Below, piece by piece: positions 56,701 to 64,000 of a stretch of 64,000 nt of DNA (its first letter is position 1; each line of letters opens with the position of its first letter). The notes under the pieces are model-generated. The model made no database searches, was not told where the DNA came from, and saw nothing but the letters and a program-made list of their open reading frames with translations. Source of the DNA: Bermanella sp049115935 (GTDB lineage: Bacteria > Pseudomonadota > Gammaproteobacteria > Pseudomonadales > Oceanobacteraceae); NCBI GenBank assembly GCA_049115935.1, contig JAGDZK010000093.1, positions 1 through 64,000 on the forward strand, in the 5' to 3' direction. The position numbers and the translations under genes were made by a program.

Positions 56701-57591
56701 TCTAATGTGGGAGCAATCAATCTTCACAAAGATATGACCTTTGGAAGCCAAGATCTGCCAACAATTGTTAATTTTGGTGATGCTGATATAAATGGGACGT
56801 TTGACCTCAATATATATAGCGATGATATTACCCTTGGTGAAATCGGTTCTATTGAAGCGTTACAGGATTTGAATATCTTTAGCTCGAGTGATTTAGTATT
56901 CGATCATTCTATTAACTTAGTTGGTAACGCTAATATTACAGCGAATAAAATCAGTGTTAATAATGAAATTCGATCTACAGGTCTTGATATTAACCTTAAT
57001 GCCGTTTCAGATATATCCATGTCAAAAGACGCAACCTTATATGCTGACTATGGCAATATTACATTGGATTCACAGACCGGCAATATTGGCTTAGGCGCGC
57101 TTATTTCTGAGAGAGGTGATGTGACCATAAAATCTCATGCTGGTTATATTAATAATGCCATTGGCGATTATGTTTCAAATAGTGATGCTTCCAGCAACAT
57201 TACCAGCAACAGCCTTACCTTATTAGGAAAAGTACGGGTTGGCGATTCTGTTGCAAACCCTATTGTAATCGACATTGAGAATAACGGTGTAATCAGCGCT
57301 GAATCGGATGGTAATATTTATATTGCGAACCGTAATAACGCTGGCATTAATTCACAAGGCCGTGTAATCGATACAACATCAAAGTCTGGTACTGCCATTA
57401 TTGATGCGTTCAACCTAATACAATCGACGTCGATGAATTCATTGATTGAACCAAATTATAAAACAACACTTGGTCTCATTGAGAATTCAAACTGGCAATT
57501 AGATGAAGAAGACAACATAAAAACTATTAAAACACCTAATCCAAGTCCTAACCTATATTACTCAAGACAAGGTTGGCGTTTAGGCTACTAA
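53746..57591 (+). CDS. TpsA exoprotein, filamentous haemagglutinin-like
   Basis: 1281 residues from the ATG at 53746; a longer frame beginning inside tpsB is less likely. A signal peptide ending near IQADDPN is followed by a TPS secretion domain (about 35-260). There, FNILENETFEFIQ, NQIVGG, LVNENGFTFG and the ID-TQGFLATT block are the usual landmarks, with NENG in place of the more common NPNG. The remainder is a long Asn/Thr/Ser/Ile-rich beta-helix (IKAKELSISGF and similar). No C-terminal toxin domain, pretoxin motif or immunity gene is visible, so this looks like an adhesin, not a CDI toxin. It ends at a strong terminator. Confidence 0.9.
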   Translation: MSYKSRTSHFSITTLAFAIAAANSSYIQADDPNRELNTTGMDFTDNATSIDISDKGQNVNLEWKKFNILENETFEFIQADNGVVVNQIVGGSVSEIMGGIKANGHVFLVNENGFTFGKNAVIDTQGFLATTFSAVLNESDVTLSPGTGEGVITLNKLDIVGDTQYVAFYSPSINVNGSVTDQTTGNDTHISLNTQTSTGTVTIPGLPIEFTVKTDEIKPITQSLTIQDETTSGANDQGTITSQNGTVILNAKNIDNLLNSNITLPKQITAKNLIASVSSNTKFSKSLNFNNSGIENFTLNSTEDIAVNSYIVGSNLSLNLKGKNINVNEISPEYGYLGSSNGLKNISLETIDSGAITLSNSIKASETLSLLGDVTISVLNAEKEDKPVTITLRADNEIKINSLNYANATSKDRNLDIITKKLTLGDIKTNFEELTIRTDNITLTGSSYDYKNSFSLSYYDNKLTNMNLEKTIKFTGNELDLSNTVFNLTENDVVINFGDSETGQKLKALNLENISMSESSHGFKSLNFNFDNSATSMDLNGQINTKEFILTKNDQVDFTINTNDSLNIKGLQNFDINNAKINATDNIVTIIGDSADNTINPTATIGNIKAKELSISGFNKLNINASRIETQDGDLTLDANNLLLNGSDLTLATESGNIKVTNTINANNNSVTINSGSKGFELSGISNANNITINKSGPSNNNTTQSLSGDYIASGYIDMKSLGSISLTSDVTLSAEKTNAGFGINLQGTKITSLSDITIKGDNIKLGEINAAAIRVSNYSDASNGLHLTGNLIANDPANSATPSTLDLNVSAIELLNDLTLEGDINFLDAKTLTETGLRFTDSNELAPTINGSKHLTLNAKNKDDVYLYNFGETTKLASLTLNGEGRLHMVGFPNISNSSGLSILGKWDWDLADPLTFTTDDYDLNLSGVNLNAVGVITFDTGSGSLSLGSIGSKGTVTELIINNAGSLNLHGDINLVGALGYDFSNVGAINLHKDMTFGSQDLPTIVNFGDADINGTFDLNIYSDDITLGEIGSIEALQDLNIFSSSDLVFDHSINLVGNANITANKISVNNEIRSTGLDINLNAVSDISMSKDATLYADYGNITLDSQTGNIGLGALISERGDVTIKSHAGYINNAIGDYVSNSDASSNITSNSLTLLGKVRVGDSVANPIVIDIENNGVISAESDGNIYIANRNNAGINSQGRVIDTTSKSGTAIIDAFNLIQSTSMNSLIEPNYKTTLGLIENSNWQLDEEDNIKTIKTPNPSPNLYYSRQGWRLGY

Positions 57592-57613
57592 ATTTCAAAC
57601 ATCGCAACGACTC

Positions 57614-57642
57614 AAAAAAGCAGGATATCATCCTGCTTTTTT
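57614..57642 (+). terminator. Strong terminator after tpsA
   Basis: Perfect 13-bp stem AAAAAAGCAGGAT with ATCCTGCTTTTTT and a 3-nt loop, with a T-run on the plus strand. The symmetry (A-run on the other side) would also stop minus-strand transcription. Confidence 0.9.
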
Positions 57643-57801
57643 GTGCGCACAAATTACGCCAATACATTCACTAAATCAGACACTGGGCCTACTAAAATAG
57701 AACGAGTTCTCATTACCATATAACTAATACTTAATACCTATTGTGAGTATTTATTCATCGACTATTATTCGCGCCTTATTTTAGTGCAGAGTATCTCCTC
57801 T

Positions 57802-58374
57802 ATGAAAACACTCTCGTTAGCTATCGTATTTCGCACGAGCCTATTTTTTCTTTTATCCGTCATTGTGTGCAATCAATCTATTGCCGCCCATGCTGCTAAT
57901 CGCAATCATAACTACCTAGGCGCTAATATCGGTTTTCAGCCTAATGCGATTACGAACTTGAAGCTGCCGATTAAAGCGCTTAAGGGTTCTCAGGTCAGTA
58001 CCCGTGATGCCCTTCAAATTAACTTTCAAGATAAAGGAGCCATCACTATTCATACTGTCACAAAAGAGTCTATCGGATTTAGTGTGGATATGCGTGACTA
58101 CCCTGCACATATTATGGGACTAAAGAAAACGAATGAAAAAAATGATTACGCTATATTGATTGACACTGCAATCAAGGATTCCAACATTACATACAAACCC
58201 TTAAAAACAGCCATATTTAAGACTCGTAATGGTGATGGGTATTTAACCATAGGGTTAAGAGGTTCGGTCATTTATTTAACAGACAACCAGACCGATCACT
58301 TAGTGACGAAAATCCATATTCAAGACATGAGTGAGCAAGATATCCACAGCCTAATTATTAAAGGATTACTTTAA
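57802..58374 (+). CDS. Exported protein of unknown function
   Basis: 190 residues from the ATG at 57802; an upstream GTG at 57784 would add six residues. Neither has a good ribosome site. A signal peptide with a strong hydrophobic core ends near AAHAAN. The mature part contains beta-rich segments with a PilZ-like or adaptor-like feel (ISRDALQINFQDKGAITIHT), but no domain is recognised. It lies behind the tpsA terminator and is convergent with the flavin oxidoreductase gene, so it is transcribed alone. Confidence 0.6.
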   Translation: MKTLSLAIVFRTSLFFLLSVIVCNQSIAAHAANRNHNYLGANIGFQPNAITNLKLPIKALKGSQVSTRDALQINFQDKGAITIHTVTKESIGFSVDMRDYPAHIMGLKKTNEKNDYAILIDTAIKDSNITYKPLKTAIFKTRNGDGYLTIGLRGSVIYLTDNQTDHLVTKIHIQDMSEQDIHSLIIKGLL

Positions 58375-58393
58375 TAATTAGGCTCGATATTGT

Positions 58394-59374
58394 TTATGTG
58401 AATGCCGCTTTTATTAACTCAAAACTACGTTTTCGATCTTCAAGATAATACATATTGCTCACTATCATTATTTCATCTAATTGATACTGCTGAGCAATAT
58501 TGGTTATTTTTTCTTTTACTTGATCTTGTGTACCGACCACTCGCAGCGCACTTCTGCTTTTCATAAAATCAGCTAACTGAGGTGTAATGGGGTATAGCGC
58601 AGCTTCTTCCGGCGTTAAAAATGAGCCTTGAGTTTGCCCTGTTACAAAACGATAAAAATTAATATCAAATGCTCTGGCTAGTTCTTGCGCTTTCTCTTGA
58701 GTATCTGCACAGAATGCACTGATTGTTAACATGCTATACGGCTCACGACACAATGCACTGGCTTTAAAGTGATTGCGATAGTGACTCATGTAATTTGCTT
58801 GTACCTGCGGATTAATAAATGCAGCCAAGTTATAAGGTAAGCCTCTCTGAGCTGCCAATTGGGCGCTATCTGGGCTTGAGCCTAACATCCATAATGGGAT
58901 GTCTTCCGACGGCTTTGGACACACCAAAGGCTGAGTGTTCTCTTGCCATAAATATTCACTTAACTTTTCAACTAATTTTGGGAAAGCCTCAAATTTAGGT
59001 CGACCATCTGTTGCTAAAGCCTTAGCGGTTTCCATGTCGGCACCCGGTGCACGCCCCACCCCTAGATCGATTCGACTTGGATATAAATTAGATAAAACAG
59101 AAAACACCTCTGCTATTTTATATGGGCTATAGTGTGGCAGCATAATACCACCCGAACCGAGGCGAATGGTGTTTGTAGCGGCTCCAATAGCCGCTAATAG
59201 CACCTCAGGCGCTGCGCCCGCTACTGATGGAAATGCATGATGCTCAGATACCCAAAAACGCTCATAGCCTAATGATTCGCACCATTGCGCCATTGCTAAT
59301 GTTTCTTGCAGGGCCTTTGCACCTTGATTCCGACCATGTGACATGGATTGATCAAGTACAGATAATTTAAACAT
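58394..59374 (-). CDS. Luciferase-like flavin-dependent oxidoreductase
   Basis: 326 residues from the ATG at 59374; the longer frame to 59395 is less likely because GAGAG sits just before this ATG. It is a bacterial luciferase-like (LLM) TIM-barrel monooxygenase. FWVSEHHAFPSVAGAAPEVL, TIRLGSGGIMLPHYSPYKIA and RIDLGVGRAPG are hallmarks of the group-1 (MsnO8-like) subfamily. It uses reduced flavin and oxygen on an unknown substrate in the cytoplasm. It is unrelated in context to the neighbouring genes and is convergent with the exported unknown protein. Confidence 0.92.
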   Translation of the reverse strand: MFKLSVLDQSMSHGRNQGAKALQETLAMAQWCESLGYERFWVSEHHAFPSVAGAAPEVLLAAIGAATNTIRLGSGGIMLPHYSPYKIAEVFSVLSNLYPSRIDLGVGRAPGADMETAKALATDGRPKFEAFPKLVEKLSEYLWQENTQPLVCPKPSEDIPLWMLGSSPDSAQLAAQRGLPYNLAAFINPQVQANYMSHYRNHFKASALCREPYSMLTISAFCADTQEKAQELARAFDINFYRFVTGQTQGSFLTPEEAALYPITPQLADFMKSRSALRVVGTQDQVKEKITNIAQQYQLDEIMIVSNMYYLEDRKRSFELIKAAFT

Positions 59375-59562
59375 TTTTACTCTCAACATAAGCAAGTAAT
59401 CAGGTTAATCCTTTAGCCGTTAAGCCTCAATGCAAGATAATAGGACGATGCGTTTTACCTGAAAGCGCAATTACACAGATATAAAGAGATAATTGATAGA
59501 AGGTGCAAGACTTTTACAGTTTCGATACTATGACGCCTCATTTATATAAAAGAGGAACACCT

Positions 59563-59925
59563 ATGATTACATATTTTTATTGGTTACTTATATTAGCACT
59601 TGTGCTGACATCTCTTTACGCATTAGGTGTTAAGCTAAATAAGTGGAAACCTGCTGCAATCGTAGCCGCTAGTATCTTTATTATTGGTAGCGCAGCATAC
59701 TTTTTTCACTTCCAACAAGTGTTTGTTAAAAATTGGGGAGGAGTGATGACCGTAACTGTACCGGATGGGCATCAACATATGATGGCTACTTGGAAGAATG
59801 ATAATTTATGGTTGGAAAGTTATGACTCCAAAACCAATACTTGCCATTTTAGAGAGTACTCGAAAGGCGCAATGCTAGAAGGCAAAGTTTTAATCAAAAA
59901 CTGTAATCCGTTAATGGCAAAATAA
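59563..59925 (+). CDS. Small membrane protein, unknown
   Basis: 120 residues from the ATG at 59563, which has AGAGGA 6 bp upstream; the upstream frame from 59503 lacks a ribosome site. Two membrane helices (about 2-22 and 31-49) are followed by a small soluble domain with a His/Met-rich stretch (PDGHQHMMATW) and two Cys. No family is recognised. It is a single gene between the flavin oxidoreductase and the solute-binding-like gene. Confidence 0.65.
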   Translation: MITYFYWLLILALVLTSLYALGVKLNKWKPAAIVAASIFIIGSAAYFFHFQQVFVKNWGGVMTVTVPDGHQHMMATWKNDNLWLESYDSKTNTCHFREYSKGAMLEGKVLIKNCNPLMAK

Positions 59926-59960
59926 TATCTGGCGTCAACTATATTAAGTGGTATTTATAT

Positions 59961-60719
59961 TTACATACCACTTAAATTACTTTTTATTATTTTATCAATC
60001 ACGCCAACTTTCTTCATTTTTTTAATCTCAAAATTCAACCTTGTAAGTATATTCTGCATTTTGGGAGATTTTAAAACCTGAAAGTGTAAATAGTTATAGT
60101 CAATGTGCCGACGAGAAAATACGATATTTTCTTTTAGGCTTAAATTACTCGAGATCAGATATTTAGCGACATATTGATCCATCACAGCGGCTTTCATTAC
60201 ATCTCCTTGATTATTAAATAAATCTAAAAGCATCGCTGCTTCAGTTGAAAAATCATTCCTAATTAATTTACCGTTTTTAAATAATGTATTTAATGTTGGA
60301 TAGCTATAAGCTGTATGCGTGTTTATCACCGCTCCAATTAAAGACTCGTCATTTTCAAATACATTCGGTGTTTTACGATGAAATACAAAAAAATCCTTAA
60401 TACTAGTAATGGGCTCACTCCATATATATCGACTGGGATTTTCAACCCAACCTGGCGACTCCATTCTCATATCAATCTCTTTCGTATCCAATTTGGCTTT
60501 AGCTAGTTGTTCGGGTAAAAAAACAAATTCTAATTCTAAACTAGAAGCCTTTGCAGCTTTTTTTAAGGTTTCAATGAGAATTCCGTGTAAGTGACTACCA
60601 TTTATAATGATATAAGGAGGATAGCCTGCAGGGGGAACAGCAACCTTAACATCACTGGCGAAGGATAATTGAAAACAAAAAATCCATAGTAAAAAACTAA
60701 GGCTGAATCTAAAAGGCAT
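59961..60719 (-). CDS. Periplasmic solute-binding-like protein (SBP family 3)
   Basis: 252 residues with a signal peptide (about 1-21, ending SFA-SD). The mature part resembles amino-acid-type binding proteins: VKVAVPPAGYPPYIII near the start, GILIETLKKAAKAS, MRMESPGWVENPSRYIWSEP and a C-terminal helical region. Many such stand-alone proteins lack transporter genes and may sense ligands; no permease or ATPase gene lies nearby. It is transcribed on the same strand as fliD but separated from it by about 100 bp. Confidence 0.8.
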   Translation of the reverse strand: MPFRFSLSFLLWIFCFQLSFASDVKVAVPPAGYPPYIIINGSHLHGILIETLKKAAKASSLELEFVFLPEQLAKAKLDTKEIDMRMESPGWVENPSRYIWSEPITSIKDFFVFHRKTPNVFENDESLIGAVINTHTAYSYPTLNTLFKNGKLIRNDFSTEAAMLLDLFNNQGDVMKAAVMDQYVAKYLISSNLSLKENIVFSRRHIDYNYLHFQVLKSPKMQNILTRLNFEIKKMKKVGVIDKIIKSNLSGM

Positions 60720-60816
60720 GAAGATCCCAAGTAGCTGTATAATGAGTTATATAACTCAGTCTAGTTTATTTTCATATAACCACAGAGATAAAGGCTTATG
60801 TTGACGGAATTAACCT

Positions 60817-63800
60817 TTATTTATTTGCGTTCGCCATGGCTTCAAATTGCTGGGTAAGATAATTTTCTGTGGTTTTTAATGTTGCGATAATTGCATCATT
60901 GTATAAAAACTGAGATTTCAAGCGCGCCTCTGTTGCAGCAATACGGGCTTCGAAGCTTTCGCGGTCTTCTGCTAGGTTTTCGTTTTGGGTATCAAGGGTA
61001 TTAAATTTTGTAGCAAGCGTACCGGTTTTTGGGTCAAGTATGTTTTGCAGCAAGTCTTTTAGCTGATCAGCTATGCCTGTTATATATGTCACGTTTCCTC
61101 TATCGCCTAAACTGCCACCTTCCACTTTAATACGAATACCACTGGCGTCATCAATATTACCATCTTGGGCTTTACCAGGTTCACCATCTGCTTGACCTTT
61201 AACAAAGCCTAAAGCAGTAGATACCTCACTTGAAACGTCTGAAATAGTGACTTTTGAATCACTGCCTGTACTCGTAGAAATTATACCAATAGTGCCATAA
61301 GCTGCGGATGTTAAATCGTCGGTGTAATCCACTTTCACTGATAATTTTTCAGCTTTAATCGCGGCATTATTATTGATAGCATTTTGCACCGCAGTTGCTA
61401 ATTCAGCGCCTGTTCCATATGTTTTTTGAGCAATACTAATAACAGACTCAAATCCATCAAGCTCAATAGTGAACTCATTATTAGTACCATCAATAACAAC
61501 GGGGCCATTCACAATATCTGATTGATTTGCCACGTAGTAACCGTTTGTGGCTGCCTTATTACCGTTTTGCGCGGTTAAGAATTGTCCGTTACCATTTGCT
61601 AGAACTCCGTTTATGGTTCCCTCTACATTTTTACCTGTTTCGATATTATTTTCCGTACCATCTGGTTCGTGCATACCTAAAAATGAAATCGCGGCTGGAC
61701 CTAAGCTTGCAAAAGCAACTGTATTCCCATTACCACCTAGGTTAAATATTAACTTGCCTTTATCAGAAGTAGCATCATATTCATAATTTACTTCTGCTGT
61801 GATATCTGAACCAAAGCTAAGCTCATCATTCATTCCCAATGCATCGAAACCGCCATTATAAGCTGTCGATAACGCTGGTATACCTAGTGCGGTTGTTGCT
61901 CTTAATCCGGAAGCATCAGCTGTTGCTTTCAATTCAATTTGAGCCCCACTACCAAACATAGCCGACGTCTTTACACCATTACGAGATACTGTTTCAAAAT
62001 AAATCCTATCGGCACCATCTAATTTTGCAACAACATCACCTGCAGAAAATTGGCCATTATTTAAAATAGCTAAATCTACCGCTTGCTGTACGGCACTAAG
62101 TGAATCTGTTTTATCACCTGAACTTGCATCGGTATTTACATCTACATTTAATGTAATACCATCCACTACTAAATCGAATGTTGCATTATTAGCACCACTA
62201 AAATCGATACCACCAGCAATCACTGCACCACCGGATGTAACAGCACCTTGACCATCACTGACTACCTGAATGTATTCATCACGTCCTGCTGTATTTGTAA
62301 TAAGCTCCAAACCATTACCAGAACCAAGTTGTGCCGTTACAATGCCAGCACCATAAGCTGCATCTAATTTAGCTTGTATATCAGTAATATTGTTTCCACT
62401 ATCCGCATCAAGCAATATATTTTGTTCGTTACCATTTACATTTAATGTGAAGCCTGCATTTACTGTACTAAAATCGATGTTAGTTGATATATCACGTGTG
62501 CCTTCAGTGGTAGTTGCGCCACTTATCATCCCTGATAAATTTGCATCTCCGGCTAAGTCAGTATTAATCTGAGCTTGTAATGCAGCAGCCAAGTCATTGC
62601 CTGAAAGATAAGTACCAGCTGGTAAACTGACTGTGTTCGTACTTGTGGTTCCATTTAACGCAATTTGAAAGTCCACATTGGAGCCAAATGTTAAACCAGG
62701 ATCTTTACCGTTAATTTGCGCACCATCCGTTGCATCTAAACCAAGGGCTAAGTCCGTGGCGGACCCACCCACCGCAGTTATTTCTATCGAATCAGTGGCA
62801 CTTGGTGTTGTTGTTGTAAATACCAATTTATCATTGTCATCGAATTTTGCTAATACACTACCATTAAGAGCTGTTGCATCGACCGCTGTTTGTATGGCTT
62901 GCAGTGTGTCCTTACGATCACCAAAGGTGCCATCGCCATTTAAATCTAAACCGTCAGCATTTAAATTAACAGTTACCGCTTCTGCAGCACCGCCATTTAA
63001 ACTAATAGAAAAATTGGCATTATTAAGAGAAAAATTCATACCATTTGAACTATCAACACTTGTTGATCCTGGAACCGTTGATGTTCCGTAACCATTAAAA
63101 TATTCATTATTTAAAGATGTTAGGGCGATACCCTTAAAAGCACCTTCTCCCAGCTTTTGAAATCCTAATGTATTTGCAGTATTCGTATCTATCGACGAAA
63201 AATAAACTTGTGAACTTGTACCATAGGTATTCGATGTTATATCAAATGACTTATTTGCAGCATCAAACACAACAGTGGAGCTATAAGCTCTATCTTTAAA
63301 ATCTTTGGCGCTATTAATTTGCAATTGAATTTCAGCCGCCAGCTCATCACCTGTTGCATAACTGCCCTTCGTTAAGCTAATCGCAGATGTCTTTCCGTTT
63401 AAGTTAACTGAAAAATTATCATTGGCATCATTAATAACTACTGGTGATAAAAAATCTAACACATTAACACTGCCACCTTCATATTTACCTTGAGTTGCTA
63501 GCTGTGTGATGTTGACATCATATGTACCTGGTTTGGTATTAATTGACTCGTTTAAAAAACTAATTTGATTATCGGTTGCTGAGCCTTGTGTTGCAAACAC
63601 ACCCACAACTGCTTCGCGGCTTTCATTTAAACCTTTCAAAAATAAATTTGAATCGAATTTTAATTTAAAGCTGTCATTTTGATCGGTGTAAATCCCCAAT
63701 TCGCTAAACGAGCGAAAGTTCGTGCCTGTAATATCTGAGACTGTACTTGTCATTAAACTTTTGATCTGAGTATTAATAGAACGTAAGGTACTGTCGCCTA

Positions 63801-64000
63801 GCAATAAACTACCGGTACTAGATGACTCATCAAATTTGGTTAAGTCTTTATAAACTGTTTGAAAGCCATTATAAGCTTCAATCATATCTTGAATTTTTTC
63901 TGATATTCCCGTGATATCAGGGCCAACCGTAATGGATACATTATTACCTACATCTTCACTTTTTAAGCTTAATGTCACACCGTCAATAACTTCGGTTACT
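60817..64000 (-). CDS. fliD: FliD flagellar cap protein, oversized, 5' end missing
   Basis: The frame is open past the right edge of the window, so the N-terminus is missing; about 1061 residues are visible. The FliD signature VIDGVTLSLK lies at the very start of the visible part. A typical coiled C-terminal domain follows at the end (ITGIADQLKDLLQ, DRESFEARIAATEARLKSQF, NYLTQQFEAMA). Between them lie roughly six flagellin hook IN-type units (FSVNLNGKTSAISL, YATGDELAAEIQLQIN and relatives). Typical FliD proteins are about 450-500 residues in total, so this is at least twice the usual size because of these insertions. FliD caps the growing filament and assists flagellin folding outside the cell. 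Confidence 0.88.
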   Translation of the reverse strand, partial: VTEVIDGVTLSLKSEDVGNNVSITVGPDITGISEKIQDMIEAYNGFQTVYKDLTKFDESSSTGSLLLGDSTLRSINTQIKSLMTSTVSDITGTNFRSFSELGIYTDQNDSFKLKFDSNLFLKGLNESREAVVGVFATQGSATDNQISFLNESINTKPGTYDVNITQLATQGKYEGGSVNVLDFLSPVVINDANDNFSVNLNGKTSAISLTKGSYATGDELAAEIQLQINSAKDFKDRAYSSTVVFDAANKSFDITSNTYGTSSQVYFSSIDTNTANTLGFQKLGEGAFKGIALTSLNNEYFNGYGTSTVPGSTSVDSSNGMNFSLNNANFSISLNGGAAEAVTVNLNADGLDLNGDGTFGDRKDTLQAIQTAVDATALNGSVLAKFDDNDKLVFTTTTPSATDSIEITAVGGSATDLALGLDATDGAQINGKDPGLTFGSNVDFQIALNGTTSTNTVSLPAGTYLSGNDLAAALQAQINTDLAGDANLSGMISGATTTEGTRDISTNIDFSTVNAGFTLNVNGNEQNILLDADSGNNITDIQAKLDAAYGAGIVTAQLGSGNGLELITNTAGRDEYIQVVSDGQGAVTSGGAVIAGGIDFSGANNATFDLVVDGITLNVDVNTDASSGDKTDSLSAVQQAVDLAILNNGQFSAGDVVAKLDGADRIYFETVSRNGVKTSAMFGSGAQIELKATADASGLRATTALGIPALSTAYNGGFDALGMNDELSFGSDITAEVNYEYDATSDKGKLIFNLGGNGNTVAFASLGPAAISFLGMHEPDGTENNIETGKNVEGTINGVLANGNGQFLTAQNGNKAATNGYYVANQSDIVNGPVVIDGTNNEFTIELDGFESVISIAQKTYGTGAELATAVQNAINNNAAIKAEKLSVKVDYTDDLTSAAYGTIGIISTSTGSDSKVTISDVSSEVSTALGFVKGQADGEPGKAQDGNIDDASGIRIKVEGGSLGDRGNVTYITGIADQLKDLLQNILDPKTGTLATKFNTLDTQNENLAEDRESFEARIAATEARLKSQFLYNDAIIATLKTTENYLTQQFEAMANANK

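Noticed and set aside
53746..58374. Contact-dependent inhibition (CdiBA-I) system
   Set aside because: No pretoxin motif or C-terminal nuclease-like domain in TpsA, and the following gene encodes an exported protein behind a strong terminator, unlike an immunity gene.
60788..60820. Hairpin ATAAAGG/CCTTTAT at the 3' end of fliD as terminator
   Set aside because: Only 7 AT-rich pairs with a 19-nt loop; too weak to call.
1..64000. tRNA, rRNA, CRISPR arrays or insertion sequences
   Set aside because: No cloverleaf-like or rRNA sequence, no regularly spaced identical repeats with unique spacers, and no transposase frame was seen.

Overview
The window is an AT-rich gammaproteobacterial chromosome segment. 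It carries a complete type VI secretion system (T6SS), a two-partner secretion pair, a flagellar cap gene (fliD), several very large exported lipoproteins and dispersed REP-like palindromes. This mix suggests a free-living, motile, probably marine gammaproteobacterium. The sequence alone does not support a genus.

Layout. (1) 1-5.5 kb, minus strand: a three-gene operon (885-aa unknown protein, SUMF1-like lipoprotein, exported 200-aa protein). The left edge of the window holds the start of a second copy of the 885-aa gene; the first 501 bp of the window duplicate 4810-5310. (2) 5.5-19.6 kb, minus strand: exported proteins, namely a DUF1566 protein, a thrombospondin-3/FG-GAP lipoprotein and a 3558-aa Calx-beta lipoprotein ending in a DUF1566 domain. 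REP-like palindromes lie between them. (3) 19.97-43.6 kb, plus strand: the T6SS in the order tssA-tssB-tssC-hcp-tssJ-tssK-tssL-tssM-[tssB/tssC fusion]-[second hcp]-tssE-tssF-tssG-DUF2169/pentapeptide-pentapeptide-DUF3540-PAAR-like, then a 74-aa gene on the other strand, then vgrG. (4) 43.6-49.1 kb, plus strand: nine intact or decayed paralogous small membrane proteins of DUF3592 type, interspersed with broken vgrG 3' ends. (5) 49.2-51.8 kb, minus strand: clpV/tssH, convergent with the array. (6) 52.0-57.6 kb: TpsB/TpsA two-partner secretion pair. (7) 57.8-64 kb: an exported unknown protein, a luciferase-like flavin oxidoreductase, a small membrane protein, a periplasmic solute-binding-like protein, and the 3' part of an unusually large fliD that runs off the right edge.

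How the parts fit. All core T6SS components are present: TssJLM membrane complex, TssKEFG baseplate, TssA, TssBC sheath, Hcp tube, VgrG/PAAR spike and ClpV recycling ATPase. The strongest novelty is an additional sheath gene in which TssB-like and TssC-like halves are fused in one chain. It lacks the TssC N-terminal segment expected to carry the ClpV-recognition helix, and it is followed directly by a second, divergent hcp. This looks like an alternative tail module built into a standard T6SS. The second is the DUF3592 array behind vgrG: spacing and decayed vgrG tails suggest it grew by repeated exchange or duplication of vgrG-3'-end plus membrane-protein units, as expected for accumulated immunity or orphan modules. 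That function is inferred, not shown.
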